Assembly (NCBI RefSeq): GCF_027490375.1
Contig: NZ_JAIXYH010000018.1
Span: 1 to 64,000 of the forward strand
Origin: Flavobacterium sp.
GTDB taxonomy: Bacteria; Bacteroidota; Bacteroidia; Flavobacteriales; Flavobacteriaceae
Direction of reading: 5' to 3'
DNA: 64,000 nt
This document shows positions 17,299 to 26,105 of the stretch, in pieces; positions within the stretch are counted from its first letter, which is position 1; each line of letters opens with the position of its first letter. The notes under the pieces were generated by a model. It saw only the letters and a program-made list of their open reading frames with translations. It made no database searches and had not been told where the DNA came from. A program made the position numbers and the translations under genes.

Positions 17299-18954
17299 TT
17301 ATTGATAAGCGGCCGGTCCGTCGAATATCCATTCGCCAAATCGTAGGTAGAAGTTGTGTTGCGATCTGTATGCTCCAGATTTTACTGAAATTGTGTAGCA
17401 GCGCTCGTTGGGAGTTTGGTAGTATCCTGTTGTAAATGCCTCTAACAATAAGGTTCCAAAGTCTTTATTTTTCAAACGCTTGATTTCTTCAAAACCTTTA
17501 CGTGTGCAACAGTGTTTTAAGGCAAGTTCGTCGTTATTGCTGATGGCTTTCTCTAGGAAACGTATGGCTTTTTCCATGGAGGAAAGATCTAATTCTGTGA
17601 GCGGAGCCATACTGGCATTAACCAAACATGAACTGTTTATTTGGAATGCCGGATTGTAGAAAAAGTTCTTCGTATTGTTGAGGAAAATAGGGTCAACACA
17701 GAGATAATTTAGTGCTTCGGACGGAAGGAATTCTTGTAGATAAACGTTGCGCATGACGAGCGATTTCAGTGTAGCGTTGTTTCTGCAATCGAGATAGTAT
17801 AGCTGCTCTAAATCAATAAGTTCTAATGCTTCCAACAAGTTTGATTTACAAGTTAAGCGCTGCAATTGTTTACAGTTGCCAAGTTCTAAAGTTCGTAATT
17901 TGTTTGCGCTGCAGTCCAATGAAGTTAAATGGACTGCGTTTTTCAAGTTTAACTCGCTCAAATTATTTGCGCTACAGTCTAAACTGTAGAGGCCATCCAA
18001 GACTTTATTTGAAATGCGCGTTAGCTTATTTGCTGGACAGGATAAATTATTGATTTTTATTTCTGGTAAATCGCTGATATTGTTGAAACCACAGTTAAGG
18101 AAATTTAGTGCTGTTAGTTCGGTAAATTGCAAAGTTTCGAGACCGATTCTTGCGCAGTAAACCACTTTCAGTGCAGGTACATTTTCAAAAGTCAAGTGCT
18201 TTATTTGTACGTGTGGATTGGCGTCTGCTTCTCCCTTATTTTCTGCTGTAAACGATTGTAAGTTTGTAAAATCTGAGACGTTCACAGACTCACGCCCAGA
18301 ATAGAGTTTCAGCGTCTCAATTTGGGATTTGATGCGTGTATTTAGATTGTTAAATGCTTTAAAATGACAACTGAGTTCTTGCAGGTTATCGGAATTTAAA
18401 TTGCGTAATGCAACATCGGCATACAAGCTGATCTGCCTAAGCGATTTCAAACCGCGTACGTCCAGCTCTTTCAACTGATTGTTCTCGTTTTCAATCGTCA
18501 AAACCGCTAAATTATTAGCATCTTTTAACGAAACACTGCGCAGTTTTTCGTTTCCACGACCAACTTGTAGTTCGGTTAATTGTACTAAGCCATCTAAAGA
18601 CACATTTGTAAACCGGCAATTTTCGAAAAAGAGGTTCCGTATTTTTTTTAAAGCTCTTAAGTCGAGCGTCTCTTTATTAACATCCTTTAAAACAAGTGTT
18701 TCCAGGTTGCTGAAGTGCTCGATTCCGCGCAACGAAATTGGACTTTCATCGAGATTTTTTAGCTGTAAGTTGCTTATTTGTTCAACTTCTAATCTTTGAA
18801 GAATTCCATCGCTATTCAAATCGATAGACGTAGTCTGATTAATTAAGTAATCGTAGAAACGCGCGTCGAAGTCGGTTGGTTTTAATTCGGACTGACTAAA
18901 TCCCGAGTAGGAAAAGAGGCAAAGCGTGAGAACTGTTTTTAAAAGGTGTTGCAT
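17299..18954 (-). CDS. exported leucine-rich repeat protein
   Basis: A 551-residue protein with signal MQHLLKTVLTLCLFSYSGFS (start ATG 18954; an in-frame ATG at 18975 lies upstream of the putative promoter box). Irregular leucine-rich repeats cover about 50-420 (for example LTSLDCSANKLRTLELGNCK). A C-terminal domain of about 90 residues contains CCTRKGFEEIKRLKN and no sorting signal. It is probably periplasmic or surface and may mediate protein contacts. The spacing is internalin-like, but nothing suggests a host role. Confidence 0.8.
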   Translation of the reverse strand: MQHLLKTVLTLCLFSYSGFSQSELKPTDFDARFYDYLINQTTSIDLNSDGILQRLEVEQISNLQLKNLDESPISLRGIEHFSNLETLVLKDVNKETLDLRALKKIRNLFFENCRFTNVSLDGLVQLTELQVGRGNEKLRSVSLKDANNLAVLTIENENNQLKELDVRGLKSLRQISLYADVALRNLNSDNLQELSCHFKAFNNLNTRIKSQIETLKLYSGRESVNVSDFTNLQSFTAENKGEADANPHVQIKHLTFENVPALKVVYCARIGLETLQFTELTALNFLNCGFNNISDLPEIKINNLSCPANKLTRISNKVLDGLYSLDCSANNLSELNLKNAVHLTSLDCSANKLRTLELGNCKQLQRLTCKSNLLEALELIDLEQLYYLDCRNNATLKSLVMRNVYLQEFLPSEALNYLCVDPIFLNNTKNFFYNPAFQINSSCLVNASMAPLTELDLSSMEKAIRFLEKAISNNDELALKHCCTRKGFEEIKRLKNKDFGTLLLEAFTTGYYQTPNERCYTISVKSGAYRSQHNFYLRFGEWIFDGPAAYQ

Positions 18955-18959
18955 GGAAA

Positions 18960-18967
18960 CAAAATTA
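18960..18967 (-). promoter_or_regulatory. -7 box TAATTTTG before the LRR gene
   Basis: Exact TAnnTTTG match ending 5 bp before the ATG at 18954, which would give a leaderless or near-leaderless transcript if used. Confidence 0.4.
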
Positions 18968-19198
18968 GTTCGCAAACGAATGTACTAAAAGTACGTATTA
19001 TTTGCCGACGTTAGTTTGTTTGGAGGCAGAGTTTGCGGAGTGGGGCCTTTGGATTTTGAAATTTTGAAAAAACAACTTAAAATAACGATGTCTCAGAAGA
19101 GCTTATTTGAGATTGTTTTTGTAGTTGCTTTGAGAAATTAGGCTTTGGGATGATGTTGGGTAACGGGTAGGGTTATCACCACTAGTACTTTTTCAAGA

Positions 19199-19705
19199 TT
19201 ATAATTTCTCGTTTCTCTCAGTCAAAATTTCTTTGATTGCAGCTTTAGCTTCCTCAACCGTGTTGTCGTGATTCATTTTTTTTAAAAGTTCTTCAGAAGA
19301 TAATTTTCGAAACTCGCGTTTAAAAAAATCAATCTTATTTACTCTTGCTTTTTGTATTTCTGTCGCATCTTCTCCAAACCAATTGTCTTTAAGAATCATT
19401 AATTCGCTGAATCTTGAGAAAACCAAAATTAAGAGCAAAGTGAATGGAATTAAACTAATAAAACCGAAGTGAACTGAAAAGGTTTCACTGAATTTAACCG
19501 CATCAAATGTTGAGAGCAATAATGAAAATGCAAGTATTCCCAAACTCAAGTCCTTTTTTCGAACTATTAAAGCAACAGAAATTGAAATTAAGCTTATTAA
19601 TCCAAATATAAATTGAGCACGAAATTGTGGATTTCGAGCAATTGAAATTATTACAATTATCCAGAGTATTGTTACTATCAGAATTTCTGGTTTAGCTTTA
19701 CGCAT
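19199..19705 (-). CDS. hypothetical membrane protein
   Basis: A 168-residue protein with about four hydrophobic segments (ILIVTILWIIVIISIA, FIFGLISLISISVALIV, LGILAFSLLLS, FISLIPFTLLLILVF) followed by a charged helical tail ending ILTERNEKL. The start ATG 19705 gives MRKAKPEI; the longer frame adds a non-membrane leader. It is the first of several low-G+C genes of unknown function between 19.2 and 21 kb, so the block looks accessory. Confidence 0.6.
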   Translation of the reverse strand: MRKAKPEILIVTILWIIVIISIARNPQFRAQFIFGLISLISISVALIVRKKDLSLGILAFSLLLSTFDAVKFSETFSVHFGFISLIPFTLLLILVFSRFSELMILKDNWFGEDATEIQKARVNKIDFFKREFRKLSSEELLKKMNHDNTVEEAKAAIKEILTERNEKL

Positions 19706-19860
19706 GGGCTGTTTAAATATTACGAGTAACGATTTGGCGATTGGCGTCAGTTGCAAGCTTCGTAGTTGATTATTTTCTCTTAGATTATAAATTTTTGCGA
19801 AACAAAAATGTGAATTTTGCACATTTTTCGCCACTTCTTGAAACGGCTGATAGGCACAGT

Positions 19861-20364
19861 TTATTTCTTTTCAACACTTTTTTCTGTTTCAAGTTTTTTT
19901 ATTTTACTTTCCAATGCATTTACCTTGTTAATGAGTTCTTTGGTTTGATTTTTCTCACTCTCTTTAAGCTGTATCATTTTTAAGATATTCTCATTTAATG
20001 TTTTAATTTCTTCGTTCTTTTCAACTTTTTCTGATGTAAATACATAGCTCAAAATGCAGAAACATATTCCAAGAATACAAAAGATTGCTTGTAAGTTGAA
20101 TTTTGATTTTGAGAAATCTAAATCTAATAAGTCTTGATATGCTTTTTTTCTTGCTATATCAATCCCTTTTCCGCCGAAAATAATACTAAATAAGAACATT
20201 GTAAAACTTAGTGAAATTGACAAATAAAATAACAATCCAACTTCACGCTTTTCAACCACAAAAAGGAAAATTGCTCCAATTATCGCAATCATAGATAAAC
20301 AAGCACTTATTAGATTACTACTTAAAGTTACTCCTGTATTTACGGCTAGTCTTTGATTTTCCAT
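19861..20364 (-). CDS. hypothetical two-to-three-TM protein with coiled-coil tail
   Basis: 167 residues from ATG 20364 (MENQRLAV). Hydrophobic helices near 17-36, 42-61 and 85-105 are followed by a C-terminal coiled coil rich in Lys/Glu (KNEEIKTLNENILKMIQLK onward). The stop of the upstream gene and this ATG share TAATG, so translation is coupled. No family is recognised. Confidence 0.65.
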   Translation of the reverse strand: MENQRLAVNTGVTLSSNLISACLSMIAIIGAIFLFVVEKREVGLLFYLSISLSFTMFLFSIIFGGKGIDIARKKAYQDLLDLDFSKSKFNLQAIFCILGICFCILSYVFTSEKVEKNEEIKTLNENILKMIQLKESEKNQTKELINKVNALESKIKKLETEKSVEKK

Positions 20365-20834
20365 TATCCCCAAAGTTCCATTTTTGTTGATAGCAATTTT
20401 GGCCACAGAGAATCAATTGATTTTAAGATGTCGTGTCCGCTTATAAGTTGCTCTTTTTTTATTTCTAAACTATTATACATTATAGTTTTAATGTCTGAAG
20501 TAACATATTCACGAAGTATATCTTCAGATATTTCTTTGTCATTTTCTAAAATTTGGTACAGAATAGGTTTGATTATCATATTGTTAAAGTTAGTAATCAA
20601 AAAATATTTTGCATCTGGTCTAAATGGAGATTTTTTTTGAATTTCAAAATCAAGGATTTCTCTTTTCATTATTTCAATTATTAATTCTTGTCTGATATAA
20701 AATTCCCTTAATTCTGAAGAGATTTTCGTAAAACCTAAAAAATCTTTATCGAATCTTGAAAATCTATGAACAAAATATCCGTCCGGATACATGTCATAAA
20801 GTAAATCGTATGTTTTGTTGAATTTTTCTTTCAT
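20364..20834 (-). CDS. hypothetical cytosolic protein
   Basis: 156 residues, no signal or TM segment, mostly helical (FYIRQELIIEIMKREILDFE). The family is not recognised. It is the upstream partner of the TM/coiled-coil protein at 19861-20364, joined by a TAATG overlap, so the two probably work together. It lies next to the attC-like fold at 20868-20982. Confidence 0.65.
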   Translation of the reverse strand: MKEKFNKTYDLLYDMYPDGYFVHRFSRFDKDFLGFTKISSELREFYIRQELIIEIMKREILDFEIQKKSPFRPDAKYFLITNFNNMIIKPILYQILENDKEISEDILREYVTSDIKTIMYNSLEIKKEQLISGHDILKSIDSLWPKLLSTKMELWG

Positions 20835-20867
20835 GTCTTGAATTTATTGCGGTTGCGTTAAATTATA

Positions 20868-20982
20868 CATAACGTTTTCAGATTGGCGAAGCGGCGAAAA
20901 TCGAAGCACAAAAGTTCAATCGAAGAAATACCGTTGAATTTAGCACTGCACGCGCCATTACGCCAAACCGCTTGTTGGCAGC
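20868..20982. repeat. attC-like folded site
   Basis: TTGGCG(N4)GGCG (20883-20896) is inverted as CGCC(N4)CGCCAA (20953-20966) around a 56-nt loop. It is flanked by ATAACG (20869-20874) and GTTGGCA (20974-20980), the general layout of an integron attC site. No integrase is in the window. Confidence 0.4.
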
Positions 20983-20989
20983 AGTATTT
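20961..20989 (+). repeat. 29-bp boundary repeat, left
   Basis: CGCCAA-N8-TTGGCAGCAGTATTT. An inverted copy (one mismatch outside N8) lies at 24157-24185. Together they bracket the two genes 21028-24121 and face inward. Confidence 0.65.
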
Positions 20990-21027
20990 CTTTTCCGGTC
21001 GTTTGTTGTTGCTTCGTTGTCAGAGTG

Positions 21028-21648
21028 TTATTGTCCTACAAGTTTTGAAATTTGGTCAATGATTACAGGTGTCATTGCGTTACCTGCAACAGATTCTAAA
21101 ATTGTCCTTATTGATTTTAATGATTCCGTAATTATTATGCTTTTCGGTTTGCTTGATTTCTTCTGAATTTCAATCGTCTGAAGTTCGCTTAATAATTCGC
21201 TTTGATTTTCGTTTGAAAGATTTAATGAGTCTTTGATGTCATTGAGTTGTGAAACAATTTGTTCAATGTCAACAGCTGTCTGGGCGTTGTAAGTGAAATT
21301 TATTGTAGAATTTGTTGTTCCTTGTTGTAAGGTTGAATTATTCATTGTCCCAATGTTGATGATATTGAGAGGTAGAAAATGTTCTGTCGGCTTACTTGGA
21401 TTTTCAATAGCTTGTTCAACTTCTTTAATTCCCCAATGAGTTAGTCCGATAATACCACCTAAAGCCCTTGATTCTATTAGATGTTCACCAATAAGATAAT
21501 CTACTATTTGGCTCGTTTCATCACTATTCAACTTTAATTCTGTGCCAACTTCCCACATATCAAACATTGCACCTGTGTCACCGTTTGATGATTCGTAAAG
21601 ACAATTGAGAAATAAAAATCTGTTCTTTTTCTTTTGTTCTAATGACAT
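21028..21648 (-). CDS. winged-helix-like protein of a two-gene R-M module
   Basis: 206 residues. Residues 1-85 look like a winged helix (YLIGEHLIESRALGGIIGLTHWG). A short polar stretch MNNSTLQQGTTNST (about 102-115) follows, then a helical region, and a hydrophobic C-terminus VAGNAMTPVIIDQISKLVG. No enzyme motif is seen. The gene starts 10 bp after the stop of the 820-residue methylase/nuclease and is surely co-transcribed with it. It could be a regulator, specificity partner or sensor; this is inference. Confidence 0.65.
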   Translation of the reverse strand: MSLEQKKKNRFLFLNCLYESSNGDTGAMFDMWEVGTELKLNSDETSQIVDYLIGEHLIESRALGGIIGLTHWGIKEVEQAIENPSKPTEHFLPLNIINIGTMNNSTLQQGTTNSTINFTYNAQTAVDIEQIVSQLNDIKDSLNLSNENQSELLSELQTIEIQKKSSKPKSIIITESLKSIRTILESVAGNAMTPVIIDQISKLVGQ

Positions 21649-21658
21649 TTTATTATTG

Positions 21659-24121
21659 TTATATTGTTTCGTAAACTTCGTCTTTGTCCAAGAAGCCGAA
21701 CTCTTCTATTTGTGGTAGAATCTTATTTGCAAGTTGTTCGTTTGCCTTGCTCAATTCTTTTAGTTCGTCTATCGCTAAATTGTGTTCGGTCAAGCAACGT
21801 CTGATTTGATACCAACCTGCATCCCAACTGTCAATTTTCCATTTGTTTGTTGCCATTTGGTTAAGGTTTGCATAAAAGAGTTTGTAAACTGTTTTGGCTT
21901 TTTCGATTACTTGTTTAGCTTTGTCAGACAATTCGTTTTTTGAAAGCCAATCCGCAACAAAACGGTTTTGGTCGTTTACGATTTGAAGTTTAAAATCAGG
22001 GTCTTTGATTTCCCAATGTTTAATTTCTTCGAGTCGGAAAGGGTAGAAGTTGTTTTTTATTTGGTAAGTGCTACCTAAATATTGAACATACTTTAAAGCT
22101 GTCGTTTCATTTGATGAAGCAAACAAACTCCAAACTACACAATCGTTTAAAAATTCTTTTGTTGGTTCGGTATGCGGAATTAAAAATTGGTTTCTGTCAT
22201 TGAGCCAAGTTTGTTTTGGAATTTTTCTAACTGCGTGAAGTGTCAATGCTTTTTCAAAATTTTCCTTAATAACTGTAAACGCTCCCGCACTTACACTTGG
22301 CGAGGAAAGTATAGAAACGTAGTTGTTATTTTGAAAGTCGTTGCCTTTACTGCAAATCGAAGCTAAAAAATCTGGTCTTGCTCTGTGTCTTGTATCTGTG
22401 TTTCCATCTCTAACAGTTATGCCATTGCTCATTGGTGGCAAAATGTAGTCATTAGAATTTTGTGGTCGAGGAAACCAATTATTTAAAACGTCTTTCTTTT
22501 CAATTAACTGCAAATATTTTACTCCAATTGTCTGAGCATCTTCATTTGCAATATCTATTTCGACTGACTTTTTTTCTCTTGGCTTAGATAAATTCCAAAT
22601 CAAAAATCCGATTGGATATTTTCCTTTAACTCCGTGAAAAGTAGTTGACTTGAATAAAAAACCTTTCTCGAATTTGAAATTGAAAAACTTGTCTCTGTAT
22701 TCTATGCTGTCAGGAGCATTCAGGTATTTCAATTTAGAGAACATTCCCAAATAGGAATTTTTTGGTAGTTCGTGAGCAATACGAAACATAAACTGGGCAA
22801 ACAATTCACGTTTGGCGTGTCCAGTATCTTCTCTATCCATTGCAAGCTCAACTTTCGTTTTGCTTACTCCTTTTTTACTGTCGCCTTTTGCTCCACCAAC
22901 TTGAGCCGTTGCAAATGGCGGATTGATGTAAACTATCCAAGTAATTGTTGGGTCGTTTAATTCGTCTCTTAGTTTTTTGAGAAGTTTCCAATTGGGTTCA
23001 AATGGCAAATTTCCTTTGTTGAAAACGTATTCTACATCATCATTCAAGTAGTCGTATTGAAAACAAGTTGCGTTTGGAAATACTTTTTTCAAGTGGTCTG
23101 CTTCGCTACCGTGAAGCGTGGACATATACAAATATTTGTACGCTTCGGCAGGCAAGTGATATTCAAGGTTGCCGGTTCCGGCAGCCATATCCCAAATTCT
23201 AAATTTGCCTGATTTATACCAATTTTTTCCAAGCACTTCGTTCCAATAGTGAATGGCTTTTTGTCCGAAACGCAAAGGCGTGTAAAATTCACCTTCAAAT
23301 CTTCTTTGGCTTTCGTCTGTTAGTCGGTCAAGTTTTGCGTGAATACCATTTATAGTTTCAGCATTTTCAACATAGTCGTAAATACTCCAAAAATAATCGT
23401 AGTCCTTCATCAGGACTTTTTGCGTTTTTGAGTTCTTGTCTTCAAATGTGAAAACTACTCGGCTGTTGTCTTTGTCAATGATTACTTTGTCTCGCTGAAT
23501 GTTGGCGAGGAAATAAAAAGATGGCTTGTAGCCGTTTACTATGTAAGGACCGATTATCGATTTCCAATGCTCAAAAACGGCTTCAAAGTTTTCTTCGTTT
23601 ATTACTTTCTTGTCGCCAAAATCCAAAATCATTTGAGGATTTAAAGCGTTGTCAAGGTTTTTCTTAAATGCTTCTTGCTCTTGTTTTTTAGTAACTGAAT
23701 AAACGTGAAGTTTTCCTGTTTCGGGTTCTTTAACCAAATGGTCAACAAGCATTGGGTCGGGCTTACTTGCTGGTCGTTCCCAATTGTAAGCGTCATTGGT
23801 GTAGTAAGTTGTCCACTTACGAGTTTCTGTTAAAGTTGCTTCGTTTTTGTCGGCAAGGCAAATGAAAAACGGGATAGCTTTCTCTACTTCAACGTATTTC
23901 AGTCGTCTGATGTAATATAGTGATTGAGCAAGAATTGTCGCAAGTGCTTTTAAGTTATGAAAGTTCTTGTCTGCCTTAAACTCAAAAAATACTTGTGGTG
24001 TATAGAGGTCGTGATGATGCGAAGTGTTGTATTTTATTTTGAAATATGTTGCATAGGTCGCCTTAACAACTTCTTCCGTTGTCGCCCTGTCTAACTGTTT
24101 TTTAAATTCTTCAAAAGTCAT
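21659..24121 (-). CDS. type IIG-like restriction-modification fusion protein
   Basis: 820 residues. A gamma-class N6-adenine methylase core carries motif I DMAAGTGNLEY (about 320) and motif IV NPPF (about 408). Upstream, HDLYTPQVFFEFKAD (about 37-51) has the D...ExK arrangement of a PD-(D/E)XK nuclease, and the C-terminal third resembles a target-recognition domain. One chain would therefore carry cutting, methylation and specificity, as in type IIG enzymes. PglX-like methylases are an alternative, but no other BREX genes are near. A role in defence against foreign DNA is likely. Confidence 0.8.
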   Translation of the reverse strand: MTFEEFKKQLDRATTEEVVKATYATYFKIKYNTSHHHDLYTPQVFFEFKADKNFHNLKALATILAQSLYYIRRLKYVEVEKAIPFFICLADKNEATLTETRKWTTYYTNDAYNWERPASKPDPMLVDHLVKEPETGKLHVYSVTKKQEQEAFKKNLDNALNPQMILDFGDKKVINEENFEAVFEHWKSIIGPYIVNGYKPSFYFLANIQRDKVIIDKDNSRVVFTFEDKNSKTQKVLMKDYDYFWSIYDYVENAETINGIHAKLDRLTDESQRRFEGEFYTPLRFGQKAIHYWNEVLGKNWYKSGKFRIWDMAAGTGNLEYHLPAEAYKYLYMSTLHGSEADHLKKVFPNATCFQYDYLNDDVEYVFNKGNLPFEPNWKLLKKLRDELNDPTITWIVYINPPFATAQVGGAKGDSKKGVSKTKVELAMDREDTGHAKRELFAQFMFRIAHELPKNSYLGMFSKLKYLNAPDSIEYRDKFFNFKFEKGFLFKSTTFHGVKGKYPIGFLIWNLSKPREKKSVEIDIANEDAQTIGVKYLQLIEKKDVLNNWFPRPQNSNDYILPPMSNGITVRDGNTDTRHRARPDFLASICSKGNDFQNNNYVSILSSPSVSAGAFTVIKENFEKALTLHAVRKIPKQTWLNDRNQFLIPHTEPTKEFLNDCVVWSLFASSNETTALKYVQYLGSTYQIKNNFYPFRLEEIKHWEIKDPDFKLQIVNDQNRFVADWLSKNELSDKAKQVIEKAKTVYKLFYANLNQMATNKWKIDSWDAGWYQIRRCLTEHNLAIDELKELSKANEQLANKILPQIEEFGFLDKDEVYETI

Positions 24122-24156
24122 TTTCTGTTGTCTGTTATTTGTCTATGCACGGTGTC

Positions 24157-24185
24157 AAATATTGCTGCCAATTTGACGATTGGCG
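24157..24185 (-). repeat. 29-bp boundary repeat, right
   Basis: The minus strand reads CGCCAA-N8-TTGGCAGCAATATTT, matching 20961-20989 in inverted orientation. It ends 36 bp before the R-M gene start. Confidence 0.65.
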
Positions 24186-24239
24186 AAGTTTTTTTCATCG
24201 TTACAATTTTCAAAAACATTTGTAAAATACTCAATTATA

Positions 24240-24424
24240 ACACTTTGCTCTTAAAAAGTTTTGCGTATTTTGAAAAGGCTAAATTAAACACTTGTTTTAT
24301 CTCTAATATTAGTGCTTAATAGAACTAACTCTTTTAAATCGCTAAAGTAAACAATCCCTACAACCCAAAACTACCTACTTATAGGTATTTTTTCCACCAA
24401 ACGTTAGTAACGTATTTTCTAGCC
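24240..24424 (-). repeat. composite leader repeat C, copy 1
   Basis: Reads on the minus strand GCTAGAAAATACGTTACTAA, then CGTTTGGTGG, then AATACCTATAAG and, further on, CGCAAAACTTTTTAA. The same blocks in the same order occur at 46348-46545, and the first block occurs at 48858-48894. It points into the R-M gene. No ORF is seen in 24122-24569. Confidence 0.65.
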
Positions 24425-24563
24425 CCGATTGAACGGAAAGCACGCATTTTGAACGGCGATTTTTTAAGGCTTTGCGGCGGCAACCAACGGAAGCCGTGCG
24501 CAAAGCCATTAAAAAACAGCCGTGAAAAAGCGGACTTGGAGGAAAAGCGGGAATAGCTACCCG
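24421..24563. repeat. GC-rich intergenic palindromic repeat (copy 4)
   Basis: Starts AGCCCCGATTGAACGGAAAG and ends AAAAGCGGGAATAGCT. Long arms lie at 24460-24476 (TTTTTTAAGGCTTTGCG) and 24499-24516, extended by ACGGC/GCCGT. Confidence 0.65.
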
Positions 24564-24569
24564 AAAAAA

Positions 24570-25886
24570 TTATTTTACTGGAACGCCGTATAAATCGAAA
24601 TCGGCGGCGTCAATGATTTCTATATCAGCAAATTCGCCAATTTTTAAGTAATGGGCACTGGCGTCAATCAATACTTCGTTATCCACATCTGGGCTGTCGA
24701 ATTCCGTACGTCCAACGAAATAGCCGCCTTCTTTGCGATCGATCACACAACGAAACGTTTTACCTACTTTTTGCTGATTCAATTCCCAAGAAATCTCCGA
24801 TTGAATGTCCATAATTTCGGCAGCTCGCGCTTTTTTCACATCGTCCGGAACGTTGTTTTCGTATTGAAAAGCATGCGTATCCTCTTCATGCGAATAGGTG
24901 AAACAGCCCAACCGATCGAAACGCATGGTGCGCACAAAGTTCTTCAGGCATTCAAAATCGGCTTCGGTCTCGCCCGGATAGCCAACGATAAGCGTGGTAC
25001 GAATAGCCATTTCGGGAACACGCGCGCGAAATTCTTGCAACAAAGCGGTCGTTTTAGCTTCTGTAGTTCCTCGGCGCATCGATTTTAAAATCGGATCGGA
25101 AATGTGTTGCAACGGAATGTCGATGTAATTGCAAATTTTCGGTTCTACTTTCATCAAGTCGAGCACTTCCATCGGAAAGCCGGTAGGGAAGGCGTAGTGT
25201 AGTCGAATCCATTCAATGCCTTCTACTTCGACTAATGCCTGTAAAAGCTCGGCTAAGGTGCGTTTTCCGTATAAATCTAAACCGTAGTACGTTAAATCTT
25301 GCGCGATTAAAATGAGTTCTTTAACGCCATTTTTAGCAAGCGATTTGGCCTCAGCAACCAGTTTTTCAATGGGTTGCGATTTGTGTTTTCCGCGCATCAA
25401 CGGAATGGCACAAAAGCTACACGGACGATCGCAGCCTTCGGCAATTTTCAAATATGCGTAGTTTTTAGGTGTCGTGGTAAGTCGCTCGCCCAAAAGCTCG
25501 TGCTTATAATCGGCGCCTAGAGCTTTTAGCAACAATGGCAAGTCGGTTGTGCCAAAAAATGCATCGATGTTAGGTATTTCTTTTTCCAAATCGGGTCGGT
25601 AACGTTCCGACAAACAACCTGTTACAAATACTTTATCAACTTCGCCACGATCTTTTTTTTCAGCGTACTCCAAAATGGTGTTAACCGATTCTGCTTTCGC
25701 ATTATCAATAAAACCGCAGGTATTAATTACGATAATATTTCCCTCTCGATCACGCGGCGCTTCATGCTCAACGTCTTTCCCCGACGCTTTTAATTGCGTC
25801 ATCAAAACTTCGCTATCGTACACATTTTTAGAGCACCCCAGCGTAATCACGTTGATTTTATTCTTCTTTAAACTTTTTGTTCTCAA
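24570..25886 (-). CDS. rimO: ribosomal protein S12 methylthiotransferase RimO
   Basis: 438 residues. A radical SAM methylthiotransferase that modifies the conserved Asp of ribosomal protein S12. It has the N-terminal UPF0004 domain (INVITLGCSKNVYDSEVL), the radical SAM motif CDRPCSFC (CX3CX2C) with IAEGCDRPC, and a C-terminal TRAM domain. The start is TTG 25886, giving MRTKSLKKNKINV as in flavobacterial relatives. The ATG at 26000 would precede the -7 box at 25912-25905 and add 38 residues of repeat-derived sequence. Confidence 0.94.
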   Translation of the reverse strand: MRTKSLKKNKINVITLGCSKNVYDSEVLMTQLKASGKDVEHEAPRDREGNIIVINTCGFIDNAKAESVNTILEYAEKKDRGEVDKVFVTGCLSERYRPDLEKEIPNIDAFFGTTDLPLLLKALGADYKHELLGERLTTTPKNYAYLKIAEGCDRPCSFCAIPLMRGKHKSQPIEKLVAEAKSLAKNGVKELILIAQDLTYYGLDLYGKRTLAELLQALVEVEGIEWIRLHYAFPTGFPMEVLDLMKVEPKICNYIDIPLQHISDPILKSMRRGTTEAKTTALLQEFRARVPEMAIRTTLIVGYPGETEADFECLKNFVRTMRFDRLGCFTYSHEEDTHAFQYENNVPDDVKKARAAEIMDIQSEISWELNQQKVGKTFRCVIDRKEGGYFVGRTEFDSPDVDNEVLIDASAHYLKIGEFADIEIIDAADFDLYGVPVK

Positions 25887-25904
25887 GGTTTCGAAATTGG
25901 ACTG

Positions 25905-25912
25905 CAAAAGTA
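25905..25912 (-). promoter_or_regulatory. rimO promoter, -7 box TACTTTTG
   Basis: Exact TAnnTTTG on the minus strand, 18 bp before the TTG start. It decides against the longer ORF. Confidence 0.6.
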
Positions 25913-25984
25913 CTTCATTTGTTAGAATCTGCCATTTAAATGCGGGAATTTGTGGAAGCCGAATGGAGTTGTTTTTTATTTGGG

Positions 25985-26105
25985 CGGTCCGGCGGTACAC
26001 GTTTTGTGGAAATGCATTAACCGCCGTCAGGCCATTCGCTATATCTTTTGCCTTCGTTCCTCCGGCAAAAGGATGCCGCTGCTGTCCTTACCGCAAGTAA
26101 CGTTT
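25985..26105. repeat. GC-rich intergenic palindromic repeat (copy 5)
   Basis: Contains TTTTGCC...GGCAAAA arms and GGATGCCGCTGCTGTCC, the complement of the GCAGCGGCATCC motif in copy 1. GCTATATC is shared as well. The rest of the gap to 26300 is A+T-rich without recognisable content. Confidence 0.5.

Noticed and set aside
21659-24121. BREX or DISARM locus
   Set aside because: Only one methylase-type gene plus a small partner is present; no BrxC/PglZ, helicase or DrmA/B-like genes lie nearby.
24128-24319. 63-residue ORF upstream of the R-M gene
   Set aside because: It lies across the boundary repeat and leader repeat C and has Cys/Phe-rich noise; there is no similar frame in the other repeat copy.
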